The notes under the pieces were generated by a model. It ran no database searches and was not told where the DNA came from. It worked only from the letters and a program-made list of their open reading frames with translations. 64,000 nt of DNA, taken from assembly GCA_031292565.1 (NCBI GenBank), contig JARLGW010000011.1:62001-126000 (forward strand), written 5' to 3'. The DNA is from Paludibacteraceae bacterium. GTDB taxonomy: Bacteria > Bacteroidota > Bacteroidia > Bacteroidales > Paludibacteraceae. Positions 10,893-18,556 of this stretch are shown here, one piece after another. The position numbers were made by a program, and so were the translations under genes. The stretch's first letter is position 1. Each line of letters begins with the position of its first letter.

Positions 10893-10912
10893 CTGACATA
10901 ATAAAACATGCG

Positions 10913-10953
10913 ATAGTTGATATGGATTTGTTCCGTATCAACTATTGTGTTTT
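10913..10953 (+). terminator. Likely terminator after purL
   Basis: A 14-bp stem (ATAGTTGATATGGA with TCCGTATCAACTAT, one G-T pair) around a four-base loop, 21 bases after the purL stop, followed by TGTGTTTTG. The T-run is interrupted, so efficiency is uncertain. Confidence 0.6.
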
Positions 10954-10964
10954 GTAGAAAATAA

Positions 10965-11219
10965 TTGAATTTTCCCAATCGTAGTTTTGCACGAATACGT
11001 TATTTATGCACAACCATGTACACGGGCACATCCAAAACCATTGGGTCAATTGTTCGGGTTTTTAAAATCGGGGTAACAAAACATGCCGGATATTCTGTGT
11101 GGCAACGCAATTATTACGAACACATTATACGCGATTATGTGGATTATTTGCGGATAGCCGATTACATTTCGGATAACCCCAAAAATTGGAAAAGAGATAA
11201 ATTTCACGACAAAAAATAA
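10965..11219 (+). pseudogene. C-terminal remnant of a REP-associated (RAYT/Y1) transposase
   Basis: The 84-codon open frame begins with TTG and has an in-frame ATG at 11016. From there it reads as the last part of an IS200-like REP-associated tyrosine transposase: an IVRVFKIGVTKHA segment, then WQRNYYEHIIRD, RIADYISDNP and KNWKRDKF, which are the hallmark end of this family. Full proteins are about 170-250 residues and carry the HUH metal-binding motif in the N-terminal half; that half is absent here, and the preceding bases are purL's terminator. The fragment is therefore almost certainly a dead relic of a once complete gene. No flanking insertion-sequence ends or REP hairpins were recognised. 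Confidence 0.75.
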
Positions 11220-11249
11220 TTATAGATACTTAGAGGAACGACACACACA

Positions 11250-12245
11250 ATGCGCAATCCGAATTTTGATTTTTTAAAAGGCTTTTTAATTATCTTGGTT
11301 GTTATAGGGCATCTTATACACGGCCATGTCGAGGATAATTTTACTCGATGGCTTATTTATGGCTTTCATATGCCACTTTTTATTGCTATTTCGGGTTATA
11401 TGTTCAGCAGCGTGTACAATAGGCAAGTGTCATTTACCGAACTTTTTTCAAAATACAAAGTACGTCTTATTTTCCCCTGGTTGCTGGCCGTCTTATTGTA
11501 TTGGCTTTACATCAACTATGGAGATTTTAAAGATGGAGAACAGAACCAACCTATCTATATTAACCTCATTCGCCCATATTACCACTTGTGGTTTGTATGC
11601 GGGTTGCTTAGTTGGATGTTTACCACCTGGTTTGCGAAGCGGTTGGGGCTTTCGCTTGGAAAATTATTTGTAATAAGTGCGGTGGTTTCCGTGCTTTGGC
11701 TCGTTATGATGAAGTATAATCTCGATTCGGGTGTACAGCAACCTGTTTTGAAGGTGATTAGAGATTTTTTTTACTATGCCTATCGTCCGCAGCACTATGT
11801 TTTTTTTGTGGGCGGATTGTATTTGAAAGAACATCCTATTACTTTGTCCAACAAAGTTTGTATATCACTTATTTTAGTAGGGTTTGCCGGTAGAGTAGCA
11901 CTTTATTATTATCAATCGCAACCAGTTCTTTTTATACTGAATTATTTTGAATTAAATGTTGCTTTAGTTTTGTTTTTGTTTAAAAAAGCCATGCAACAGC
12001 CTTGGTTTAATTCAAAATTGTTGCAATGGTTGGGTATTAATTCGTTTGGTGTATATTTGTGGCATATAATACCGTTGCTTACCGTACATCAAATTATTTA
12101 CATGATGGGGGGCAGTTGCCAATTATGGCTGCATTATTCGATGGATGCCGTTCTTTTGTGTGTAACGTTAGGTACTATATTCCTCATGTCGAAAAATAAA
12201 TTTACAAGTACCTATTTAATAGGAATGAAAAAAAATAACAATTAA
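11250..12245 (+). CDS. Acyltransferase family 3 membrane protein
   Basis: Integral membrane O-acyltransferase of the Acyl_transf_3 (OatA/WecH-like) family, 331 residues. The N-terminus has the family start NFDFLKGFLIILVVIGHLIHG with the conserved His, followed by FHMPLFIAISGYMF. About ten hydrophobic segments follow, and a late GINSFGVYLWHIIPLL matches the family's final conserved block. Such enzymes move acetyl or similar groups onto cell-surface sugars or lipids; the substrate cannot be read from the sequence. It starts 30 bases after the transposase remnant and ends 7 bases before prfA, so it may be cotranscribed with prfA. No extracytoplasmic SGNH domain is present. Confidence 0.88.
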   Translation: MRNPNFDFLKGFLIILVVIGHLIHGHVEDNFTRWLIYGFHMPLFIAISGYMFSSVYNRQVSFTELFSKYKVRLIFPWLLAVLLYWLYINYGDFKDGEQNQPIYINLIRPYYHLWFVCGLLSWMFTTWFAKRLGLSLGKLFVISAVVSVLWLVMMKYNLDSGVQQPVLKVIRDFFYYAYRPQHYVFFVGGLYLKEHPITLSNKVCISLILVGFAGRVALYYYQSQPVLFILNYFELNVALVLFLFKKAMQQPWFNSKLLQWLGINSFGVYLWHIIPLLTVHQIIYMMGGSCQLWLHYSMDAVLLCVTLGTIFLMSKNKFTSTYLIGMKKNNN

Positions 12246-12252
12246 CATATAT

Positions 12253-13362
12253 ATGGCAGAAAACGTATTATTAGGAAAATTAGAGGGATTAGAACATAAA
12301 TTTCAGGAAATATCGACCCTGATTACCGACCCGGCAGTGATTGCCGACCAAAAACGCTATGTAAAGCTAAATAAAGAATATCGGGATTTGGAACGAATCC
12401 TTGATGCACAAAGAGAATACAAAGCCATGATACGGGGCATTGAGGAAGCCAAAGAAATTTTGGACACGGAAACCGACCCCGACATGCGCGAAATGGCTAA
12501 AGCCGAATTGGATGAGCTGGAACCACAACTTCCGGTGATGGAAGAGGGCATCAAACTACTACTTATCCCGACAGATCCTGAGGATGGCAAAAATGCCATC
12601 GTGGAAATTCGTGGTGGTACGGGGGGTGATGAGGCCGCCATCTTTGCCGGCGACTTATACCGCATGTATCAAAAATATTGCGAAACAAAAGGCTGGAAAA
12701 TGGAGATAACCAGTTTCACAGAAGGCTCTTCCGGAGGTTTCAAGGAAATTATCCTCATGGTTTCGGGCGAAAACGTGTATGGAACCCTTAAATATGAATC
12801 GGGCGTGCACCGTGTGCAACGTGTGCCTGCCACCGAAACGCAAGGACGTGTACACACTTCGGCGTCCACGGTAGCTGTGCTCCCTGAGGCTGACGAATTT
12901 GACGTGGAAATAAATGAAGGTGAAATAAAGTGGGACACGTTCCGTTCGGGAGGTGCCGGAGGGCAAAATGTAAACAAGGTGGAATCCGGCGTGCGTTTGC
13001 GCTACATGTGGAAAAACCCAAGTACAAATGCCATTGAAGAAATTCTTATAGAGTGTACCGAAACGCGCGACCAACCGAAAAATAAGGAGCGAGCATTATC
13101 GCGTTTGCGTACCTTGATTTACGACCGTGAGCACCAAAAATATATCGACGACATTGCTGCCCGCCGTAAAACAATGGTTTCCACCGGCGACCGTTCTGCC
13201 AAAATCCGTACCTACAATTATCCGCAAGGGCGTATTACCGACCACCGTATAAATTACACCATATATAATTTATCCTCGTTTATGGATGGAGATATTCAGC
13301 AGGTGATAGATCAACTGATTATTGCCGAAAATTCGGAACGACTGAAAGAATCGGAATTATAA
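12253..13362 (+). CDS. prfA: Peptide chain release factor 1
   Basis: Recognises UAA and UAG stop codons and triggers peptide release on the ribosome. The 369-residue product has the anticodon-like PAT tripeptide (VQRVPATETQGRVHTS) that marks RF1 rather than RF2 (SPF), and the peptidyl-hydrolysis GGQ motif in SGGAGGQNVNKVESGVR. The coiled N-terminal domain and the C-terminal INYTIYNLSSFMDGDIQ end are as in the family. The ATG at 12253 follows the acyltransferase stop by only 7 bases. The gene is followed by a small secreted protein and pyrF in the same direction; prfA close to pyrF is a familiar arrangement in Bacteroidales. Confidence 0.97.
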   Translation: MAENVLLGKLEGLEHKFQEISTLITDPAVIADQKRYVKLNKEYRDLERILDAQREYKAMIRGIEEAKEILDTETDPDMREMAKAELDELEPQLPVMEEGIKLLLIPTDPEDGKNAIVEIRGGTGGDEAAIFAGDLYRMYQKYCETKGWKMEITSFTEGSSGGFKEIILMVSGENVYGTLKYESGVHRVQRVPATETQGRVHTSASTVAVLPEADEFDVEINEGEIKWDTFRSGGAGGQNVNKVESGVRLRYMWKNPSTNAIEEILIECTETRDQPKNKERALSRLRTLIYDREHQKYIDDIAARRKTMVSTGDRSAKIRTYNYPQGRITDHRINYTIYNLSSFMDGDIQQVIDQLIIAENSERLKESEL

Positions 13363-13384
13363 AGCATAGTAAAAGAAGAGAACG

Positions 13385-13750
13385 ATGAAAAAACTGATTT
13401 TTGTTTTCGTGGCATTCATGTTGTCCGTTTCCCTTTTGGCACAAATAAAGAAACCGGCTCAAACGCAAAAAATAGCACTGATGTCCGATGTCTTTTTAAT
13501 GGCAACATGGGGCGACTTTATCACGGTGGATAGTTTGTATAGCTTTCAGTTGACCGGACATGCAGGAAAAATTGCCAACATGAAGGTGAGTCTTGCCAAG
13601 GGTACGCTTGATAGATTGGCAGACGATAAATACAGGGTGAAAATTAATGCTGACAATACTGAAATGGATTTAACTATAACGAAGACCGACCCTATTGCAA
13701 AAGAGAATAAAGTATTGAAACATCTTGTAGTTCCTGCAAAGAAAAAGTAA
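13385..13750 (+). CDS. Small exported protein, function unknown
   Basis: A 121-residue product that I do not recognise. Residues 1-20 form a signal peptide ending in LLAQ. The mature part is about 100 residues, beta-rich, lysine-rich and without cysteines, membrane segments or a lipobox, and it ends in a basic tail (VVPAKKK). The gene sits 22 bases after prfA and 20 bases before pyrF, so it is embedded in that operon. Conservation of this position in relatives would be the best test that it is real and functional. Confidence 0.65.
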   Translation: MKKLIFVFVAFMLSVSLLAQIKKPAQTQKIALMSDVFLMATWGDFITVDSLYSFQLTGHAGKIANMKVSLAKGTLDRLADDKYRVKINADNTEMDLTITKTDPIAKENKVLKHLVVPAKKK

Positions 13751-13770
13751 TTACAAAAACAAACACGTTT

Positions 13771-14604
13771 ATGACTTACAACGAATTATTTGAAAATATT
13801 AAGCGCAAAAAATCCTTTTTGTGTGTTGGCTTGGATACCGACGTTACTAAAATTCCCGAACATCTTTTTGAAGAAGATGACGCGATGTTCAATTTCAACA
13901 AAGCCATTATTGATGCCACGGCGGATTTGTGTGTGGCCTACAAACCAAATCTGGCGTTTTACGAAAGCCTTGGGCTGCAAGGCTGGGAAGTGCTGGAACG
14001 TACGGTGGAATATATTCGCACCAACTATCCCGACCAGTTTATTATTGCTGATGCCAAACGTGGCGATATAGGTAATACCTCCAACATGTATGCCCGCACA
14101 TTTTTTGGCAACATGGATTTCGATTCGGTAACGGTAGCTCCATACATGGGAGAGGACTCGGTTACCCCATTCCTGACTTACGAAGGTAAATGGGTAACGC
14201 TGCTCGCGTTGACTTCCAACAAGGGGGCTTTTGACTTCCAGTTTATCAAGGATGAGGAAACGGGCGACCACTTATTTGAGCGTGTACTGAAAATTTCTCA
14301 AAACTGGGGAAATGCTGAAAATATGATGTACGTGGTAGGTGCCACCAAAGCCGAAATGCTAGGTGATATTCGTACCATCATTCCCGAACACTTCCTGTTA
14401 GTGCCCGGTATTGGTGCGCAAGGTGGCAGTTTGGCCGAAGTAGTAAAATACGGTATGAACGATCATTGTGGTTTGTTGGTAAACTCTTCCCGCCAAATTA
14501 TTTATGCCGACAATACGAAGAATTTTGCACGGGCTGCCAAAACCGAAGCGTTGAAAGTGCAAATGGAAATGGAAAAGTGTTTGAAAGAAAAAAATCTGAT
14601 TTAA
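13771..14604 (+). CDS. pyrF: Orotidine 5'-phosphate decarboxylase
   Basis: Converts OMP to UMP, the last step of pyrimidine synthesis. The 277-residue length and sequence fit the longer type 2 subfamily found in actinobacteria and Bacteroidota. The catalytic Lys/Asp cluster is visible in [14 protein letters not shown], with the early substrate motif FLCVGLDTD and the late phosphate-binding [10 protein letters not shown] and LVNSSR. It starts 20 bases after the small exported protein gene and is followed by a strong terminator, so it is the last gene of the run that begins at the acyltransferase or prfA. Confidence 0.96.
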   Translation: MTYNELFENIKRKKSFLCVGLDTDVTKIPEHLFEEDDAMFNFNKAIIDATADLCVAYKPNLAFYESLGLQGWEVLERTVEYIRTNYPDQFIIADAKRGDIGNTSNMYARTFFGNMDFDSVTVAPYMGEDSVTPFLTYEGKWVTLLALTSNKGAFDFQFIKDEETGDHLFERVLKISQNWGNAENMMYVVGATKAEMLGDIRTIIPEHFLLVPGIGAQGGSLAEVVKYGMNDHCGLLVNSSRQIIYADNTKNFARAAKTEALKVQMEMEKCLKEKNLI

Positions 14605-14631
14605 AGGATTAGAACGCTAAAATTATATTTC

Positions 14632-14667
14632 ATCCCGATGCCTTTCGTAGGTGTCGGGATTTTTTTT
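14632..14667 (+). terminator. Intrinsic terminator after pyrF
   Basis: ATCCCGATGCCT pairs with AGGTGTCGGGAT (two wobble pairs) around TTCGT, followed by eight T. It begins 27 bases after the pyrF stop. Confidence 0.9.
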
Positions 14668-14820
14668 GTCAGGACGTTAAACAAAACTAATTTTCAAAAA
14701 ACAGTTCCGTGTCTTTTTATGTTTCCCTGTCTTATCGACAAAAGGCAAAGTTTGGTTCTATTACTCTACTCTTGTCGCTGTGTGCCTAAAATAGAGGTTT
14801 TATAATATATAAGAAGTGTG

Positions 14821-14975
14821 TTGTTTGTTCAAAGTGGTTCGGATGGAGTTTAGGGTTCCTCCGGCCACTTTACTTTTACTGGTGGATTTTGGCATCAACA
14901 ACAATTAAAATAAAGTTTTACTAGTTTTTTTTCATAGAAGTCCCTGCATCTTTTTTTGATGTAGGGATTTTTGTT
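14821..14975 (+). ncRNA. Candidate untranslated RNA between two terminators
   Basis: The 434 bases between pyrF and the zinc-ribbon gene (14605-15038) hold no convincing coding frame. After the pyrF terminator comes about 270 bases of unexplained sequence and then a second strong terminator at 14941-14975 that no gene accounts for. In between, AAAGTGG (14831-14837) pairs with CCACTTT (14865-14871) and encloses a smaller GGA..TCC stem; GTTGTT near 14820 could pair with AACAAC near 14897 to close a larger fold. A structured RNA followed by its own terminator is the simplest reading. I could not match it to 6S, a riboswitch or another named family, and I see no perfect promoter box. The 5' end given is arbitrary. 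Confidence 0.35.
14941..14975 (+). terminator. Intrinsic terminator with no upstream gene
   Basis: Stem TCCCTGCATC with GATGTAGGGA (one G-T pair) around seven T, followed by TTTTTGTTTT. It ends 64 bases before the zinc-ribbon start and 340 bases after pyrF. Confidence 0.8.
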
Positions 14976-15006
14976 TTATGTTTTTTTGAGTATGATGTTT
15001 AATTGT

Positions 15007-15014
15007 TATATTTG
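15007..15014 (+). promoter_or_regulatory. -7 promoter element for the zinc-ribbon gene
   Basis: TATATTTG with a TTTG 18 bases upstream, the best two-part Bacteroidota promoter in the window. It starts 4 bases after the first codon of the longest open frame (15003), which shows that the real start is the ATG at 15039. Confidence 0.75.
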
Positions 15015-15038
15015 AAGATAAACATTTATGTTAAAACT

Positions 15039-15308
15039 ATGGCAACGAAAAAAAACAAAATTTGTCAAAGTTGCGGTATGCCGTTAAAGCAAGATCCGCA
15101 AGGAGGAGGCACGGAAGCCGATGGCTCCAAATCCGAATTATATTGTAGTTACTGCTATCAAGGTGGTAAGTTTACAACTCCCGATTTCACGGTAAAAGAA
15201 ATGCAAGCTTTCTGCGTGGAAAAAATGGTGGAGATGAAAATGCCTAGGCTTGTTGCTAAATTCTTTGTATTGAGTCTTCCCCGGTTGGAAAGATGGAAGA
15301 ATAAATAA
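15039..15308 (+). CDS. Putative zinc-ribbon protein
   Basis: An 89-residue protein. Cys9-x2-Cys12 (ICQSCGMPL) and Cys36-x2-Cys39 (YCSYC) are spaced as in the 'putative zinc ribbon' family (PF12674), and the end, with a hydrophobic LVAKFFVLSLPRLERW helix, is also typical of that family. It is cytoplasmic, and its biochemical role is unknown. I chose the ATG at 15039: a longer frame begins at 15003, but the promoter box at 15007-15014 lies inside it. The gene has its own promoter and an inverted repeat downstream and is probably transcribed alone. Confidence 0.85.
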   Translation: MATKKNKICQSCGMPLKQDPQGGGTEADGSKSELYCSYCYQGGKFTTPDFTVKEMQAFCVEKMVEMKMPRLVAKFFVLSLPRLERWKNK

Positions 15309-15317
15309 TGGAAAATG

Positions 15318-15373
15318 TTTAAAACACAAAATGTTATTTAGCTTTTAGAGCAAACAACATTTTGTGTTTTAAA
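15318..15373. terminator. Long inverted repeat, likely bidirectional terminator
   Basis: A perfect 18-bp inverted repeat (arms at 15318-15335 and 15356-15373) around 20 bases. It lies between convergent genes ending at 15308 and 15392. It is AT-rich and has no clear GC core, so its strength as a terminator is uncertain, but position and symmetry fit. Confidence 0.6.
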
Positions 15374-15391
15374 ATAAATATCTATGCTTAC

Positions 15392-15826
15392 CTAAGCTTT
15401 CTTGTTGTTGTGTTTTGATGCTAGAATTTCGGCTGCCGTGATAAGATGCTCGTTCATTTCTTCCAAAATTTCGGGCGGAATCTTAGCCGATTTTTGAGCT
15501 TTGAAATCAAAATGAACTAATACCGTTTTCCCTATGGTGCAGAGGGTGTTGTTTTGCCATGCTTCCTGATACACTTCAAAAGAAGAGCGGCCTATGTGGC
15601 TGATCCATGTTTTTATTTCTACGTCCTGATCGTAAAAAAGCTGCGAAACAAAATCAATTTCGTAGCGGGCTAGAATCAGGTTCCAGTTTTTAAAATCGAA
15701 TTCAGGATTGAAGTAACGGTAAATTTGGTTGCGGGCTTGTTCGAACCATCCCGGTAATACCGTGTTATTTACATGACCAAGTCCGTCAATATCTGCGAAT
15801 TTTGGTGTGATTGAAAGAGAATACAT
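15392..15826 (-). CDS. Hotdog-fold acyl-CoA/acyl-ACP thioesterase (YbgC/FadM-like)
   Basis: A 144-residue 4HBT-family thioesterase that would hydrolyse acyl thioesters in the cytoplasm. The family's active-site block is visible as FADIDGLGHVNNTVLPGWFEQAR (Asp near residue 11, the HVNN turn), followed by the long helix and beta-sheet typical of a hotdog. The frame is open up to 15925, but I use the ATG at 15826: it matches the usual N-terminus, and a TAnnTTTG box lies 21 bases upstream. Substrate chain length cannot be told. It faces the zinc-ribbon gene across an inverted repeat and is divergent from the efflux operon. Confidence 0.85.
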   Translation of the reverse strand: MYSLSITPKFADIDGLGHVNNTVLPGWFEQARNQIYRYFNPEFDFKNWNLILARYEIDFVSQLFYDQDVEIKTWISHIGRSSFEVYQEAWQNNTLCTIGKTVLVHFDFKAQKSAKIPPEILEEMNEHLITAAEILASKHNNKKA

Positions 15827-15846
15827 AACTTTTAATTTTTGTAGTG

Positions 15847-15854
15847 CAAAGATA
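15847..15854 (-). promoter_or_regulatory. -7 promoter element for the thioesterase gene
   Basis: TATCTTTG on the minus strand, 21 bases upstream of the ATG at 15826. It falls inside the longest open frame and so argues for the shorter protein. Confidence 0.7.
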
Positions 15855-15956
15855 CTACGCGTGGCTGTTATGTTTCCTATAAAATGGGAATAAATACATT
15901 TTTTAAAATAAAATTTATGTTTCAAAGCTTTAAATTTATTAAATAATCAATTACTT

Positions 15957-15986
15957 TCATCGGTTCAAACACATAGTTCATCGGTT
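15957..15986 (+). repeat. Direct repeat, possible operator of the efflux operon
   Basis: TCATCGGTT occurs at 15957-15965 and again at 15978-15986, start to start 21 bases, two helical turns. It lies in the 301-base divergent spacer (15827-16127) between the thioesterase and the efflux operon. No regulator gene is adjacent, and I see no perfect promoter box for the efflux genes in the spacer. Two copies of a 9-mer this close could bind a dimeric regulator, or could be chance. Confidence 0.35.
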
Positions 15987-16127
15987 TTTTTGTCCGTTGC
16001 ATAGAAAAATCTTTCTTTTACATAAAGGTATTTCTCATTTTTGCACTATTAGATTAACTGTCGAAATCAAGGTTAATTAATCCTGTATTTTTTATCCGTT
16101 TTGTAAATAATAAAAATTAATATAGAT

Positions 16128-17426
16128 ATGATAAAATTCAAACAGACATTGTGGTTATGGTTAGCTTGTATGTGCATTGGTATATCCTCGTTTAATGTGC
16201 AAGCTCAACAAAATACCCTTAAACTGTCGCTTGATGAGGCAAAAACATACGCCTTGCAAAATAATCGGACGTTGCAGAAGGGTAATATATCCATTGACCT
16301 GACCGAGAAATCAATATGGGAACAGATTTCAGCTGGATTACCACAGGTAAAATTAAGCTCCAATTATCAAAATTATATGGGATATAAATTTGACATTTTT
16401 GGTATGTCGTATCCGCTCACTTCAAGCTTTAATGCACAATTGCAAGTAAGCCAACTGCTATTTAGCGGTAATTATTTTGTCGGCGTTCAGATAGCTAAAA
16501 TAGCCAAGCAAATAAGCGTAAGCAACCAAAAAAAATCGGAACTGGATGTAATCCAACAAGTATCGCAATCATACTACAATGTATTGGTAACGCAGGAAAT
16601 GAAAAAAATAATAACTGAGAACTTAGTTAACCTTCATCAACTGCTCAAAAATACAGAAGCAATGGCAATGGCGGGTGTTACCGAAAGAACGAATGTGGAT
16701 CAATTAAACGTGGAGGTATTTTCGATGGAAAACAGCATGAAAACATCTGAACGCCAGCTCGAACTTGCGTATAATATGCTTCGGCTTCAATTGGGCGTGA
16801 ATGCCAATGTAGAGTTGGTGCTAACCGATTCGCTCAACAGTTTTGTGCGTGATGAGGCTATTTCATCTTTGATGCTGGAACCGTTTGTTGCAGACAATAG
16901 TTACGATATGGTATTGATGAACCAAAATATTCAACTCACCAAAAAAGAAGTGAATTTGGCCGCAACCAATTTTCTGCCTACCGTTTCATGTTACTACTCG
17001 TACACTGATAAATTCAAACAATCCAGTTTCGATACCCAGCCACCCAATACGTTTGGTATAACGGCAAGTTTACCTTTATTTACAGGAGGTGGTAATTATT
17101 CGAAGGTGAAACAGGCCAAGCTGAAACTGAAATCGGCGGAATTGGATAAGGATAATTTGAAGGATCAGCTCTCAGTACAAGAAAAACAATTGCGATTTAA
17201 CCTGCGAAATGCTTACGAAAATTATTTGAACCAAAAGAAAAACATCGATGTGTCCAATCGTGTTTTTGGTAACATTACTAAAAAATATCAACAAGGTGTT
17301 TCTTCCGGGTTGGATTTGACCAATGGTAACAACAACCTGCTTTTGGCTCAAAGTAACTATATATCATCTTTGTTGCAGTTGCTAAATGCCGAAGCCGAGC
17401 TAAATAATTTATTAGGTAAAAAATAA
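16128..17426 (+). CDS. TolC-family outer membrane efflux protein
   Basis: Outer membrane channel of a tripartite efflux pump, 432 residues. The signal peptide ends at VQAQ (about residue 26). The mature protein has the OEP repeat architecture: LSLDEAKTYALQNNRTL at the start of the first repeat, long amphipathic coiled-coil helices, a central LPTVSCYYSYTDKF beta segment, and a second repeat ending in a leucine-rich helix (SNYISSLLQLLNAEAELNNLLGKK). It is followed 20 bases later by the adaptor gene and then by the RND pump. The order TolC, adaptor, pump, PG0541 matches the arrangement I recall at PG0538-PG0541 (xepCAB region) of Porphyromonas gingivalis. The transported substrate is unknown. 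Confidence 0.93.
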   Translation: MIKFKQTLWLWLACMCIGISSFNVQAQQNTLKLSLDEAKTYALQNNRTLQKGNISIDLTEKSIWEQISAGLPQVKLSSNYQNYMGYKFDIFGMSYPLTSSFNAQLQVSQLLFSGNYFVGVQIAKIAKQISVSNQKKSELDVIQQVSQSYYNVLVTQEMKKIITENLVNLHQLLKNTEAMAMAGVTERTNVDQLNVEVFSMENSMKTSERQLELAYNMLRLQLGVNANVELVLTDSLNSFVRDEAISSLMLEPFVADNSYDMVLMNQNIQLTKKEVNLAATNFLPTVSCYYSYTDKFKQSSFDTQPPNTFGITASLPLFTGGGNYSKVKQAKLKLKSAELDKDNLKDQLSVQEKQLRFNLRNAYENYLNQKKNIDVSNRVFGNITKKYQQGVSSGLDLTNGNNNLLLAQSNYISSLLQLLNAEAELNNLLGKK

Positions 17427-17446
17427 AAAATTAATACAGATATATT

Positions 17447-18502
17447 ATGAGACTACTAATCAAACTTTCACTTTCTATTTTGCTCACTGTAATAGCTTTG
17501 TGTATAACAGGTTGCAACAAAAAGAATGACAAAAAAGCCACAACCGCGGAGGATAGAAAAGTTCAGGTGGTAACAACAATCCCATTGAATGTGCAATCGA
17601 TAGCCCGCTCGCAGGACTTTTCGTCAACGCTTGAAGCCTACGAGCAAGTGGATTTGGTGCCAAATATACCGGGTAAGGTGAAAAAAATAAAGGTAGAGGT
17701 GGGCTCGAAGGTTGCTGCCGGACAAATATTGGTGGAGATGGATCAAACCAATCTGTTTCAAGCCCGTGTGCAACTGGCTAACCTTAAAACAGAGCTAAAC
17801 AGAATGACTATTTTGCTACAGTCGGGTTCTGTATCGCAACAGGCTTATGACCAAGCTAAAACTCAATATGATGTGGCGAAATCCAACGTTGATAACTTGG
17901 AAACCAATACCTTTATTCGGGCTCCGTTTAGCGGTGTTATCTCCGGTAAATACATGGAATCGGGAGAGATGTATTCCGGTACACCCGTTACATCCATAGG
18001 CAAAGCAGCCATCGTGTCGTTGGTTCAGGTTAATCAATTAAAAGCATTCATCAATGTGCCCGAAACCTATTTAGCCAATGTAAAGGTGGGGCAATCGCCA
18101 TCCATTCAATGCGATGTTTTCCCCGATAAAAAGATTAAAGGACAAATTATTCGTATTTATCCAACCATCGATCCTGCCACGCACACATTTCAAGCGGAAA
18201 TTAAGGTGCCTAACGCCGGCAACGCCCTTAAACCGGGTATGTTTTGCCGTGCATCTCTTGATTTAGGTCAGGTAAAAGCATTGATGGTGCCGGCTCAAGC
18301 GGTGTTGAAAACCCAAGGATCCAATGAGCGTTATGTGTTTATCAATGACAAAGGTGTAGCCAAGCGTGTTACTGTTGGGTTAGGACAGCGATACAATGAT
18401 CGGGTTGAAATCATTTCTAACGAAATATCCGATGGCGCAAGTTTAGTGGTAGAAGGTCAAGGCCGACTGTTGACCGGCGATAAACTAAAAGAAAAAAACT
18501 AA
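17447..18502 (+). CDS. RND efflux periplasmic adaptor (membrane fusion) lipoprotein
   Basis: Adaptor that links the inner membrane pump to the TolC channel; 351 residues. The N-terminus is a lipoprotein signal with lipobox ITGC (Cys23), so it is probably anchored in a membrane by lipid. Then follow the biotinyl-lipoyl half (PGKVKKIKVEVGSKVAAGQIL), a short coiled-coil hairpin (about 105-150), the second lipoyl half (FIRAPFSGVISGKYMESGEM), the beta-barrel domain and the membrane-proximal domain (LMVPAQAVLKTQG). This is a full HlyD/AcrA-type layout. It is cotranscribed with the channel gene 20 bases upstream and the pump gene 54 bases downstream. Confidence 0.94.
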   Translation: MRLLIKLSLSILLTVIALCITGCNKKNDKKATTAEDRKVQVVTTIPLNVQSIARSQDFSSTLEAYEQVDLVPNIPGKVKKIKVEVGSKVAAGQILVEMDQTNLFQARVQLANLKTELNRMTILLQSGSVSQQAYDQAKTQYDVAKSNVDNLETNTFIRAPFSGVISGKYMESGEMYSGTPVTSIGKAAIVSLVQVNQLKAFINVPETYLANVKVGQSPSIQCDVFPDKKIKGQIIRIYPTIDPATHTFQAEIKVPNAGNALKPGMFCRASLDLGQVKALMVPAQAVLKTQGSNERYVFINDKGVAKRVTVGLGQRYNDRVEIISNEISDGASLVVEGQGRLLTGDKLKEKN

Positions 18503-18556
18503 ATTTCTATTCCCGAATTAGAAGTTAGAATGTAATCCGAAATAAAGCAAAGGAAA

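Noticed and set aside
11250-12245. Horizontal acquisition of the acyltransferase gene together with the adjacent transposase remnant
   Set aside because: Base composition and codon use look like the neighbours, and the gene is 7 bases from prfA; a relic RAYT is no evidence of recent transfer.
12655-13074. Long minus-strand open frame across prfA
   Set aside because: Antisense to the GGQ-containing part of prfA, which is strictly conserved; no recognisable protein.
15318-15373. Insertion-sequence ends or attachment site
   Set aside because: The 18-bp inverted repeat encloses only 20 bases and sits between two convergent stops, so a terminator or chance AT-rich palindrome is simpler.
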